Shown here one piece after another: positions 7,599 to 15,381 of a stretch of 23,579 nucleotides of DNA. This DNA comes from JAHFOW01 sp964370795 (GTDB lineage: Bacteria > Planctomycetota > Brocadiia > Brocadiales > Brocadiaceae): NCBI GenBank assembly GCA_964370795.1, contig CAYJME010000025.1, forward strand, positions 1 to 23,579, read 5' to 3'. Each line of letters begins with the position of its first letter. Position 1 is the stretch's first letter. A model generated the notes under the pieces. That model worked only from the letters and a program-made list of their open reading frames with translations. It ran no database searches and was not told the origin of the DNA. A program made the position numbers and the translations under genes.

Positions 7599-8882
7599 TC
7601 AAAAAAATTCTCTTTTCCTCAATATCAGAGAGGATATTAAAAGACAGATACCTGCATACAGAGCTGTATATCCAAGTGACATTCCCACGATCCCGGAAGG
7701 GATATGTATGCCTTTTAAAAGAAATTTTAAACAATCAAACCTTTTGAAATCAGGGAGAATAAAGGCAATCCATTCTAAAGGTTTTTTTATAAGGTAATCT
7801 ACGTATATCAACAGAGCGCCGGGTTTCTTTTGTACCGTCTGAATTATATGTTCATGAATATCGTAATGTTCAATGAGCAGGGAAAAATCTTTCATAAAAT
7901 CCAACACATGTCCGCACAGGAAAACAACCAGCGCTGACACCATATTTACCGGCGCCGACAGATACGTAGAACCCATTACGGCAATTATTACAATCAATAA
8001 AAATTTAAAAAAAGTTATGGTCGCTGCCTTTGCATAATTGAACGCGAACCCTCTTTGTGCCGAGAATATTTTAACATCTTCCGGTGTTACGCCCATGTAA
8101 TCGGTTTTAAGCACTGGAAAGGCAGAAATATTTACGGTGTCGCCCTTTTGAATAATTGCAGGGTCTATATTCAGGATCAATGATTCATCCATCTTTGCCG
8201 GTACAACTTCGGCTATACCCTGCCCCGTCACGGGATTTTCCATACTAATCATAAGGGGAATTACATTTACAAACCCTTTACTGCTTTCCAGCTTTAAATT
8301 GAGTTCCACTTCAGGAGAATACCTGTCTCCCCCTTTTTTGTTTACATCAGTAAAGCTCCACACCGCAACCCCTGTTTTTTCACCCTCAATCCATGCAATG
8401 CCTCCGCGTGCATGATGTATCTTGCCCTGAATAGAAAAATTTGACGGCTTAAACTCCTCCCTCGCTTTTAATATCCCTTTGTGTTCTGTCGGGATTCTTA
8501 ATGCGGTGTACTTGACGACCACGATATTTAACAAACTTAAAATAGCTAACAAAAGAGCAGAAAGGAAGGCAAACCCGGTTATTTTACCCACAATAACGTT
8601 CATCCTTGAAACCGGTTTCGATAAAATTCCAAAAATGGTTTTGTCTTCTATTTCGCGAGGCAGTGAGGCAGCAGAAAGAAAAATTATTCCGATATTACAC
8701 AAAACCAAAACCACCTGGAAAAATACCACAAACGCCATTTTAAGCCGCGCATCAGGCTCTCCTGATGTTGGGATAAAGGGGGTAATCGCCATGATAAGTA
8801 TGCCCACTCCAATCAGCGCGTGAAGCACTTTTCTTCGAATTGCATCCCGAAACGTATGGCAGGCAATGGCCAATATCAACAT
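7599..8882 (-). CDS. ABC-2-type transporter permease with large extracytoplasmic domain
   Basis: A 427-residue membrane protein. Hydrophobic segments at about 18-38, 47-72 and 97-124 are followed by a polar, beta-rich stretch (about 128-280), then further hydrophobic segments at about 288-308, 311-330 and 395-420. LPREIEDKTIFGILSKPVSR (74-93) is the cytoplasmic motif typical of NosY/ABC-2 permeases. It should form the membrane part of an exporter with the ATPase that ends 18 bases upstream. The substrate is unknown; the external domain of about 150 residues is larger than in simple ABC-2 permeases. The ATG at 8882 lacks a good ribosome site, so coupling to the upstream gene is likely. Confidence 0.88.
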   Translation of the reverse strand: MLILAIACHTFRDAIRRKVLHALIGVGILIMAITPFIPTSGEPDARLKMAFVVFFQVVLVLCNIGIIFLSAASLPREIEDKTIFGILSKPVSRMNVIVGKITGFAFLSALLLAILSLLNIVVVKYTALRIPTEHKGILKAREEFKPSNFSIQGKIHHARGGIAWIEGEKTGVAVWSFTDVNKKGGDRYSPEVELNLKLESSKGFVNVIPLMISMENPVTGQGIAEVVPAKMDESLILNIDPAIIQKGDTVNISAFPVLKTDYMGVTPEDVKIFSAQRGFAFNYAKAATITFFKFLLIVIIAVMGSTYLSAPVNMVSALVVFLCGHVLDFMKDFSLLIEHYDIHEHIIQTVQKKPGALLIYVDYLIKKPLEWIAFILPDFKRFDCLKFLLKGIHIPSGIVGMSLGYTALYAGICLLISSLILRKREFF

Positions 8883-8900
8883 GGGTAATTACAAGAACGT

Positions 8901-9719
8901 TTATGAGTGATTTTGTATAATTTTAACAAATATTTCTTCCAGCGTGGAGGAGGGATGGCTGATAGAAAGTACATCGCCGCTTTTATCCTTAATAAATGCC
9001 TCCACTGCGTGAATATCAGCATCAGAAAGATTTCTGACCAGAAATTCGATAACGTCTTTCTGAGAAAGCAATTCTTTTACACCTCCTACTACCTGAAGGG
9101 CGCCTTTATTGAAAATGGCAATCCGATCACAGACATTTTGCACTTCGGCTAAAAGGTGTGAGCAGAGGACGACCGTTTTTCCCTGCCTTTTGAACGCCAG
9201 GATCATGTCCTTTATCTCACGGCAACCGATAGGGTCAAGTCCGCTGGTTGGTTCATCCAGGATTATCAACTCTGGATCATTGATAATTGCCTGCGCCAGT
9301 CCAATCCTTCGCAACATACCCTTTGAGTACTGACTCAGCGGGCGCTTGCGATGGGGGACCAACCCAACTTCCCGAATCAACCGGTCAATCCGTTCTTTTC
9401 TTTCTTTTTTAGAAATGTGAAAGAGCTTCCCGTAAAAATCCAGAATTTCTTCTGCATTAAGGAATTTATATAAATAGGATTCCTCGGGTAAAAAGCCTAC
9501 TTTGTTTTTAACCTTTAAATCACTTGAAGGATACCCTAATAACCAGGATTTACCGCTGGTAGGAAAGAGGAGGCCAAGCAATAATTTAACGGTGGTTGTT
9601 TTCCCTGAACCATTTGGGCCGAGTAAACCAAATATCTCCCCGCGCTCAATGGCGAGATTAAGATTTGTCAGGGCCTGGATCTTTTTCCGTCCCCAGAAAT
9701 CCCTGTAAACCTTTGTCAA
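8901..9719 (-). CDS. ABC transporter ATP-binding protein
   Basis: Complete nucleotide-binding domain: Walker A GPNGSGKT (34-41 counted from the TTG), signature YSKGM (131-135), Walker B LIILDE (151-156), SGLDP D-loop and switch His188. The Q-loop region reads FLPEES, a known variant of exporter ATPases with ABC-2 permeases. It energises the permease encoded directly downstream. The start is uncertain. TTG 9719 has a purine run touching it, and the reading frame continues upstream through LDNLAVKTEG, which looks like the usual first strand. No ATG, GTG or TTG exists there; CTG 9749 or ATT 9752, behind AAGGA/AAGGTGG, may be used. The first gene of the minus-strand run to hppA. Confidence 0.93.
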   Translation of the reverse strand: MTKVYRDFWGRKKIQALTNLNLAIERGEIFGLLGPNGSGKTTTVKLLLGLLFPTSGKSWLLGYPSSDLKVKNKVGFLPEESYLYKFLNAEEILDFYGKLFHISKKERKERIDRLIREVGLVPHRKRPLSQYSKGMLRRIGLAQAIINDPELIILDEPTSGLDPIGCREIKDMILAFKRQGKTVVLCSHLLAEVQNVCDRIAIFNKGALQVVGGVKELLSQKDVIEFLVRNLSDADIHAVEAFIKDKSGDVLSISHPSSTLEEIFVKIIQNHS

Positions 9720-9787
9720 TCCTTCTGTTTTAACTGCAAGATTATCCAGAATATCCTTAACTTCCCACCTTAAAAAAGCTTTAGAAT

Positions 9788-9816
9788 ACTATACACGAAA
9801 TAATAAGATGGTGCAA
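9788..9816 (-). promoter_or_regulatory. Weak promoter candidate for the ABC exporter run
   Basis: On the minus strand TATAGT (9788-9793) lies 17 bases after TTGCAC (9811-9816). The -10 matches 5 of 6 consensus bases but the -35 only 3. It would give a short leader ending at the AAGGTGG site before the probable non-ATG start of the ABC ATPase. Confidence 0.3.
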
Positions 9817-9907
9817 ATTTTTCATAATTTAATCAAAATCGTTCAATAAGTCAATCAATATCTATGGGCGATCACTATTGAACCAATTTTAATTTTCGAT
9901 AATTACC

Positions 9908-10417
9908 TCAATGTTGTTGTTCGTGTTTTTCGCGGTCTTTTGCACAATCGCTCACCCGGCCCTGAATGAGACCGATAGTGTGGGGTATAACGGGCAGGAC
10001 AACGGCCAGGTTTTCGGCTACTCCTTTGGGGCTTCCGGGAAGATTGATAATAAGCGTTTGTCGGTAAATTCCAGCAATAGCCCGCGAACCCATTGCCCTG
10101 GGGGTATGCTTGAGTCCTTCTATGCGCATGGCCTCGGCAAAGCCGGGTAATTCCTTCTCTATAACTGACCGTGTTGCCTCCGGGGTGACGTCTCTGGGTC
10201 CTACGCCTGTCCCCCCTGTAGTAACAATAAGGTCGGCCTTTTCGGCAAATTCAAAGAGTTTTTTGATGATGAGGTCTTTTTCGTCAGGAATAACTTCATA
10301 GGTGGTAATGGTTGCATTGATCCCTCCAAGCATCGTGCGGATAACCTCACCGCTTTTGTCTTCTCGTTCTCCTCGTGAACCCTTGTCGCTCAGTGTTAAA
10401 ATAGCGGCTCGTATCAT
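9908..10417 (-). CDS. mog: Molybdopterin adenylyltransferase (MogA/MoaB family)
   Basis: A 169-residue protein of the MogA/MoaB fold, which adenylylates molybdopterin before molybdenum or tungsten insertion. Motifs: TTGGTG (66-71), PRDVTPEAT (74-82) and the NLPGSP loop (125-130). Its ATG overlaps the TGA of the MOSC gene (ATGA at 10414-10417), so the pair is coupled. The length is as expected for stand-alone MogA, without a MoeA or MoaC fusion. The C-terminus is His/Glu-rich. It serves molybdo- or tungsto-enzymes encoded elsewhere; none is in the window. Confidence 0.93.
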   Translation of the reverse strand: MIRAAILTLSDKGSRGEREDKSGEVIRTMLGGINATITTYEVIPDEKDLIIKKLFEFAEKADLIVTTGGTGVGPRDVTPEATRSVIEKELPGFAEAMRIEGLKHTPRAMGSRAIAGIYRQTLIINLPGSPKGVAENLAVVLPVIPHTIGLIQGRVSDCAKDREKHEQQH

Positions 10418-10869
10418 ATCTTTACGGGTATATCTTTCTCCTGGATGGTAATTTCGTCTCCAACTTTGATAATACCCCCGCTCAGGATTTCAGCAAAAAT
10501 GCCCTCCCTCGGCATAATGCAATCGCCGGCCTTATAATAAATGGCGCAACGGTCATGACACAATTTCCCAATCTGCGTTATCCGGAGAATTATCCCCTCG
10601 CCGATTTTCAAAATGGTTCCAACGGGGACAGATTTGAGTTCGATCCCTTCGGTCACAATATTTTCGCCAAAATCGCCGTCTTTGATATTCAACCCTTTCT
10701 GGCGTATGATGTCAGCGCTTTCCCGTGCAAGTAAACTTACCTGCCGATGCCATTTTCCCGCATGGGCGTCCCCTTCCATGCCAAAATGTTCGATAAGCCT
10801 GCGTGTGCCAACATCTTGTTTCTGGGTACCCTTCTTTTCACTTATACAGACGGCAACCACTTTTCCCAT
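10414..10869 (-). CDS. MOSC domain protein
   Basis: A 151-residue stand-alone MOSC (molybdenum cofactor sulfurase C-terminal) domain. Conserved features are GDAHAGKWHRQVSLLA (33-48), FGENIVTEG (67-75), VGTILKIG and the Cys-containing GKLCHDRC (101-108), with Cys117 nearby. MOSC domains bind the molybdenum cofactor or carry sulfur to it, and Cys104 is the likely family cysteine. It is directly upstream of the MogA-type gene with a 4-base overlap, a common pairing that supports a cofactor-handling role. ATG 10869 has only a weak ribosome site (GGAA). It is divergent from glnA across 290 bases. Confidence 0.91.
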   Translation of the reverse strand: MGKVVAVCISEKKGTQKQDVGTRRLIEHFGMEGDAHAGKWHRQVSLLARESADIIRQKGLNIKDGDFGENIVTEGIELKSVPVGTILKIGEGIILRITQIGKLCHDRCAIYYKAGDCIMPREGIFAEILSGGIIKVGDEITIQEKDIPVKI

Positions 10870-11071
10870 AAGAATCGTTCCGGTTGAAAATGTGTCTTTG
10901 TCTATTAAAATAGAATGTAATAGAAAATTTTAAGCAATTGAAACAAATAAACTTTAGCATGACCTTTATAAGGTGTCAAGAAAGAACCGTATGCCAATGG
11001 GTTATAAATTACTTGTTTTTTTATGGCAATATGTTTAAAATTAACGGACTTTTGATGAAAAAATTTTTATG

Positions 11072-11093
11072 TGGAAAATGACGTGTTGTTTTC
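11072..11093. promoter_or_regulatory. Candidate operator upstream of glutamine synthetase
   Basis: GGAAAA and TTTTCC arms separated by 10 bases form an inverted repeat 66 bases before the glnA ATG, in the 290-base region shared with the divergent MOSC gene. The spacing suits a dimeric regulator. No clear sigma-54 or sigma-70 promoter could be recognised around it, so this is only a candidate. Confidence 0.25.
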
Positions 11094-11159
11094 CCATTTC
11101 ATAGCGATTCAATGTTGTAATTGAGAAATTTTACATATTCAAGGAAAGGTGAAATTTAC

Positions 11160-12506
11160 ATGACCAGCGAGCATGCAGATTTAGCGGTAACCAGCAGGGC
11201 AAAGGAAGACAATGTAAGGCTTGTCCAATTGCAGTTTACCGATATCAACGGAAATATTAAGGCAGTTACGATACCGGTCGAGAGATTTCCGGAATCCATC
11301 GAGAAAGGCATCTGGTTTGATGGTTCTTCAATTGAGGGTTTTACCCGCATTTGCGAAAGCGATATGTATTTAAAACCCGATACGAGTACCTATGCGCTGC
11401 TTCCGTGGGAGACCGAAGAACCAACCGCACGGCTCTTTTGTGACGTCTTTATGCCCGATGGTTCTCCCTTTGAAGGAGACCCGCGTTATATTTTAAAAAG
11501 GGCGATAAAAAATGCCAGGGCGCTGAATTTTGAGTATAACGTCGGGCCTGAGCTGGAATTCTTTTTATTCAAGCCTAAAGCTAATGGCCAGGCTGAACCT
11601 ACTCCCCATGACGTGGGAAGCTATTTTGATTTTTCACCACGAGACCTTGCAGGAAATGTCAGAAGGGATATTATTTTTACTCTTGAGAAGATGGGGCTGA
11701 ATGTGGAGATGAGCCATCATGAGGTAGCCCCCGGCCAGCATGAGATAGATTTCAAATATGCCGAAGCGCTCAAGACGGCGGAAAACGCACTAACCTTTAA
11801 ACAGGTGGTAAAGTCTATTGCGCATAATCACGATTTATATGCGACATTTATGCCCAAACCCATTTATGGGGAATGTGGGAGCGGTATGCACTGTCATCAA
11901 AGCCTTTTCGATATCAGAACACGCAAAAATATCTTTTTTGATGATAAGGACGCCTATAAACTCAGTACCGTGGCGAAACAATTTATCGCAGGCCAGCTCC
12001 AGCATGTGCGGGCGATGAGCGCCATCCTCTCGCCAACGGTAAATTCCTATAAGAGGCTGGTGCCCGGATATGAGGCCCCTGTGTACGTCTGTTGGGGACA
12101 GAAAAACCGTTCTGCCCTGATACGTATACCACGATTCTCACCGGGGCGCGAGCAGGCGACAAGGGCAGAATTGAGATGCCCGGATCCCAGCAATAATCCG
12201 TATCTTGCCCTTGCGGTTATGCTTGAAGCCGGACTCGACGGCATGCGAAGGGGTCTTACGCCACCCGAACCTGTTGAAGAAAATGTCTACGAGTTTAATA
12301 AGGACGAATTAGCATATCGGAATATTGCCACGTTACCTGGCTCTCTTGCTGAGGCAATCGATGAGTTGAAGAAGAGTAAGGTGATGGAACAGGCGCTGGG
12401 CGCTCATACATATCAGATATACATTCATGCAAAAATGGCGGAATGGGATGAATACAGGATACAGGTAACTGAGTGGGAACACAAAAAATATTTTGAGACG
12501 ACATAA
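11160..12506 (+). CDS. glnA: Glutamine synthetase, type I (alpha-like)
   Basis: A 448-residue GlnA that makes glutamine from glutamate, ammonia and ATP as a cytosolic dodecamer. Motifs: WFDGSSIEGF (52-61), the GPELEFFLF metal site (129-137), GSGMHCHQSL (240-249), VPGYEAPVYVCWGQKNRSA (301-319) and RCPDPSNNPYLALAVMLEAG (339-358). The length and the FTRICESDMYL segment (Arg63 matching the feedback Arg62 of Bacillus GS) point to class I-alpha, which is controlled by feedback rather than by adenylylation. ATG 11160 is preferred because AAGGAAAGGTG lies just upstream; a TTG at 11121 would add 13 residues. No P-II or amt gene is adjacent. In an ammonium-using organism this would be the main assimilation enzyme (inference). 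Confidence 0.97.
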   Translation: MTSEHADLAVTSRAKEDNVRLVQLQFTDINGNIKAVTIPVERFPESIEKGIWFDGSSIEGFTRICESDMYLKPDTSTYALLPWETEEPTARLFCDVFMPDGSPFEGDPRYILKRAIKNARALNFEYNVGPELEFFLFKPKANGQAEPTPHDVGSYFDFSPRDLAGNVRRDIIFTLEKMGLNVEMSHHEVAPGQHEIDFKYAEALKTAENALTFKQVVKSIAHNHDLYATFMPKPIYGECGSGMHCHQSLFDIRTRKNIFFDDKDAYKLSTVAKQFIAGQLQHVRAMSAILSPTVNSYKRLVPGYEAPVYVCWGQKNRSALIRIPRFSPGREQATRAELRCPDPSNNPYLALAVMLEAGLDGMRRGLTPPEPVEENVYEFNKDELAYRNIATLPGSLAEAIDELKKSKVMEQALGAHTYQIYIHAKMAEWDEYRIQVTEWEHKKYFETT

Positions 12507-12548
12507 CCGGCTCAACGGACTATATAAAAAATTCATACATTATTTTAA

Positions 12549-12564
12549 GCCTCTGCCATGAGGC
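12549..12564 (+). terminator. Weak hairpin after glnA
   Basis: GCCTC and GAGGC pair around a 6-base loop 43 bases after the glnA stop. There is no T-run, so it is at most a weak terminator separating glnA from the carbonic anhydrase cluster. Confidence 0.3.
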
Positions 12565-12686
12565 CTGAAATACCGTTTGTTCTTTAGCAACGAAGGGCAA
12601 GATGTTCTATATTAGTGGGGGGATACGGTTTTATGTATAGGATTTTAGTATAGATAAATAAATTAAATCCAATAAGGGGGGTGGTT

Positions 12687-13478
12687 ATGGAAATCGGTAA
12701 TATTTTTCGTCACTTGTTATTACATAATGAGGCATTTGTAAAAAGCGCTGATGCAACCAAATTCCTCGCATATGCAACACACCAAACGCCTTACATTACG
12801 CTGCTTACCTGCGCGGATTCGCGCGTGCAAGGTGAAATTCTTGGGAAGGATATTTTTAACAAGGTATTCATTATTCGAAATGCCGGTAATCAGGTTGCCG
12901 TGAATAAGGGGTCTATTGAATATTCTGTTTCTGTACTGAACACCCCTGTTATGCTGGTTTTAGGACACACTGATTGTGGCGCGGTAAAGTTTGCCACTCA
13001 TGCCTGTTTAACACAGTCTAAAGAAATTGTCAGCCTTGCAAAATCATTTGATAATGTCATGAAGACGGATTATTCGAAGGTCAGTCGTGATGTAAAGACG
13101 GAGATGTTGCCATTAACTATCCCCATTGAACGAGGCATACCACATCTGAGAAAGATACAAAACGAGATGAAAGAGCTTGCGTATTTAAGTCAAATCAACG
13201 TGGATTATCAGATTGAAAAGGCATTAAAATTTTATGGCGATAGGGTAAACGACGGCAGATTAACAATCATTGGCGGTGTGTACGACTTTGTGGGCGCTTA
13301 CTCTGAACAACTGGGAAGGGTTCTGATTACCAACATCAATGGTGTTATTAACCCGATCGACCTGCAGGATAAGGCCAGGGCTACTGTTAAGAGGATACCA
13401 AACTACGACGAGGCCAGCCAGGGGTACAAGGTTGTCTGTCATTTGATTGAGGAAAAGGTAACACGGATAACGGTATAG
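12687..13478 (+). CDS. Beta-class carbonic anhydrase
   Basis: A 263-residue beta-carbonic anhydrase that interconverts CO2 and bicarbonate. The zinc and catalytic residues are in place: CADSR (Cys42, Asp44, Arg46) and HTDC (His94, Cys97), with the conserved RNAGN segment between them. The C-terminal part keeps GGVYDFVGAYSEQLGRV, but residues 104-190 are longer and more charged than in compact members (usual length about 200-220). ATG 12687 follows a run of G (AAGGGGGGTGG) that serves as ribosome site; a GTG at 12681 is inside that run. No signal peptide, so cytoplasmic. It heads a tight plus-strand cluster; the next gene starts 8 bases after its stop. Confidence 0.94.
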   Translation: MEIGNIFRHLLLHNEAFVKSADATKFLAYATHQTPYITLLTCADSRVQGEILGKDIFNKVFIIRNAGNQVAVNKGSIEYSVSVLNTPVMLVLGHTDCGAVKFATHACLTQSKEIVSLAKSFDNVMKTDYSKVSRDVKTEMLPLTIPIERGIPHLRKIQNEMKELAYLSQINVDYQIEKALKFYGDRVNDGRLTIIGGVYDFVGAYSEQLGRVLITNINGVINPIDLQDKARATVKRIPNYDEASQGYKVVCHLIEEKVTRITV

Positions 13479-13486
13479 AGACCTGC

Positions 13487-14296
13487 ATGAATACTCAAGG
13501 CACACAGAGTGAAAATCATTGTACCGCGAACTTTTCAGCAAGTGAATGTTCGGACGGGATGTGTTGTTTTACCTGTGTCATTCCTCCGGATAATGGGCAT
13601 ATTGGCTTTTTCAGGTCTTTCTGGAAAAGAGGGACAGGGTCGCCTCACGTCAAATTGCTGGTAATCAGCGAGGGATGCAAAGACGAATTGTACGATTCGT
13701 GCAAATTCCTTGATTTTGTGATTTCACGAGACAACGCGGATTCGAAACTCAACATGGACTTGCGGTGCAGTATTTATAAAAACCGTCCACGACAGTGCAG
13801 GGATTATCCGGACAGGGCCGGAGAATCAATGCATTATAAAATAAGCGGTCCCTGTATATTCAACGAATATGCCGCGCCCGGCTCATACAAAAAACTTGTT
13901 TACAAAAGGGATTGGCAGGCATTTTATGCAATTCGGGACAGTGAAGAAGCTATCGAAAACATCGTTGTCCACGGGAATACTCCTACAGCAAGAGAGATGC
14001 TCCTGAATGCGCAGGATGTGCAGCGTGCTACAATATCGACAGGGAAAGAAGAGTGGGATTTTATCCTCATTCCAATTCCCCGGCAGACAAGCAAAATCCT
14101 CTATGTATCGGACAACCATATGCCTATTTCCACCATACGGCAGGCATATCATACATGGGAGGAAAAAATAGAAAGAAATCTTCAGAACCATTATGGACCC
14201 GAGTGGGAAACAAGGCTTAAACAAGCCATAGAAATGGAGGAAAATGATGCTCGTAAAAGATGTGATGAAAACCCAATTGGTAACCTTGAACGTTGA
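13487..14296 (+). CDS. YkgJ-like cysteine-cluster protein
   Basis: The 269-residue protein has an N-terminal metal-cluster domain of the YkgJ (Fe-S/zinc cluster) type. It contains ECSDGMCCFTC (Cys21, 26, 27, 30), further Cys64 and Cys72, and the family end motif RCSIYKNRPRQCRDYP (Cys94, Cys104), with Cys123 beyond. The remaining 140 residues are charged, lack cysteines except near the end, and match nothing I know. Members of the family are thought to bind iron or zinc; the role is unknown. It begins 8 bases after the carbonic anhydrase stop. Its last 50 bases overlap the start of the CBS gene, so the three genes are probably one transcript with coupled translation. Confidence 0.83.
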   Translation: MNTQGTQSENHCTANFSASECSDGMCCFTCVIPPDNGHIGFFRSFWKRGTGSPHVKLLVISEGCKDELYDSCKFLDFVISRDNADSKLNMDLRCSIYKNRPRQCRDYPDRAGESMHYKISGPCIFNEYAAPGSYKKLVYKRDWQAFYAIRDSEEAIENIVVHGNTPTAREMLLNAQDVQRATISTGKEEWDFILIPIPRQTSKILYVSDNHMPISTIRQAYHTWEEKIERNLQNHYGPEWETRLKQAIEMEENDARKRCDENPIGNLER

Positions 14297-14660
14297 TTCA
14301 AAACTGGGCTTTGCCAATGATATCATGTATCTGGGCAGGATACGGCATTTACCCGTTGTGAAGGGAGATACCCTCGTTGGTATCCTGACGCAACGAGATC
14401 TCTATCGCTCATCCTTGACGTCAATCCTTACCAACTGGAAGGAAAATAAGGAATTTCTGGATTCCATCAGGGTTTCAGAGGTTATGTCAAAGAATGTGGT
14501 TACCATAAATCCGGACGCAACAATTGAAGAGGCGGCGCAGGTTATGATCGATAAAAAGGTAGGATGCCTGCCGGTAGTAAAGGAAAAAGACAAGCTCATT
14601 GGCTTAATTACCGAGACGGACGTGCTGCAGTATTTTGTAGATGAATGTAAAAAGAAATAA
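14247..14660 (+). CDS. Two-CBS-domain protein
   Basis: A 137-residue protein made of one CBS pair. The first unit starts VKDVMKTQLVTLNVDSKLG and ends GILTQRDLYR; the second starts VSEVMSKNVVTINPDATIEE and ends GLITETDVLQYF. Such stand-alone pairs sense adenine nucleotides or other ligands and regulate a partner. TGGAGG lies 6 bases before ATG 14247 and 3 before ATG 14244, so I favour 14247. The ribosome site and start lie inside the end of the YkgJ-like gene, an unusually long overlap of about 50 bases. The ligand and the target are not visible in the sequence. Confidence 0.92.
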   Translation: MLVKDVMKTQLVTLNVDSKLGFANDIMYLGRIRHLPVVKGDTLVGILTQRDLYRSSLTSILTNWKENKEFLDSIRVSEVMSKNVVTINPDATIEEAAQVMIDKKVGCLPVVKEKDKLIGLITETDVLQYFVDECKKK

Positions 14661-14680
14661 ATTTGATAAAGGAGTGTTCC

Positions 14681-14905
14681 ATGTGCGACGTGGGCGGTCA
14701 TATCAGTAGCGACATGATTACATGGCAGTGTGCGTGCTGTGGCGCTGCAATAAGGGATTCCAGCAGTATATCGGATGGGCTTTGCGATCTCGGGATATGC
14801 GTATCCTGCCGTAATTCTCCTGAAGACTGGATAACATTTGTTCGGGAAGAGTGGGAAGAGGGCATCTGTATGGATTGCACAACACCCTGCGGTCTCAAGC
14901 GATAA
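14681..14905 (+). CDS. Small cysteine-rich protein, unknown function
   Basis: A 74-residue protein with 10 cysteines (2, 17, 19, 20, 35, 40, 43, 63, 66, 70), arranged as CACC, CDLGICVSC and CMDCTTPC. The spacing suggests two or more metal knuckles, zinc or iron. AAAGGAGTG just before ATG 14681 marks the start; an upstream in-frame TTG at 14663 would put this site inside the gene. No family is recognised. It lies 20 bases after the CBS gene and is the last gene of the carbonic anhydrase cluster, and the second Cys-rich member of that cluster. Confidence 0.75.
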   Translation: MCDVGGHISSDMITWQCACCGAAIRDSSSISDGLCDLGICVSCRNSPEDWITFVREEWEEGICMDCTTPCGLKR

Positions 14906-15014
14906 TGTTCTTTAACCGGAAATTACCCTGTTTACGCTGGTGAATCGGAAACAACGTGATGTTTAGGAAATGAAATTACATTCGATGTTCTTTATTCGAT
15001 ACTTGACATTCTGT

Positions 15015-15272
15015 TTATTTCTTCTTAAATGAGATGCGCAAATAAATAATCGTAACAATAAACAAAAGGGTGAATCCGTTTGCCAGCGCAATAATAAGAT
15101 TTTTTAGATGAATTCCATAGACCATCCACAAACTAACGCCTACCAGGAGAAGCCCCAACATCACCGGTGAAACATCTTTCAATTCTCTTGTTTTTATCCC
15201 CCGCATAATTTGTGGTATAAATCCTACCGTTGTGCAAATTGCGGCAATCGTTCCCATAATAGACCAGACCAT
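15015..15272 (-). CDS. SemiSWEET-type (MtN3/PQ-loop) small transporter
   Basis: An 85-residue protein with three membrane helices and the PQ-loop motif VGFIPQIMRG (Pro20-Gln21), followed by TRELKDVSPVMLGLLLVG and SLWMVYG. This is the pattern of bacterial SemiSWEETs, which dimerise to form a facilitator for small sugars. A GGGGGAG ribosome site sits 5 bases before ATG 15272. It converges with the Cys-rich gene and is divergent from the DUF456 gene. The substrate cannot be told from the sequence. Confidence 0.9.
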   Translation of the reverse strand: MVWSIMGTIAAICTTVGFIPQIMRGIKTRELKDVSPVMLGLLLVGVSLWMVYGIHLKNLIIALANGFTLLFIVTIIYLRISFKKK

Positions 15273-15312
15273 GATTCTCCCCCACAGATTTTATTTCCCT
15301 GTCCTGATTTTA

Positions 15313-15340
15313 TTGAATACACATTAAAACATGATATTAT
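15313..15340 (+). promoter_or_regulatory. Promoter candidate for the DUF456 gene
   Basis: TTGAAT (15313-15318) and TATTAT (15335-15340) are 16 bases apart and 41 bases upstream of the ATG at 15382. The match to sigma-70 consensus is good at -10 and moderate at -35. Confidence 0.5.
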
Positions 15341-15381
15341 CATATACATTGAAAAATTTCATTTTATAAATGGAGAAGTAG

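Noticed and set aside
11031..11050. TGGCAATATG.. as a sigma-54 promoter for glnA
   Set aside because: The second half lacks the TTGC box at the right spacing; not enough of the consensus.
14906..15014. Terminator between the convergent Cys-rich and SemiSWEET genes
   Set aside because: No stem with a T-run found in this 109-base gap.
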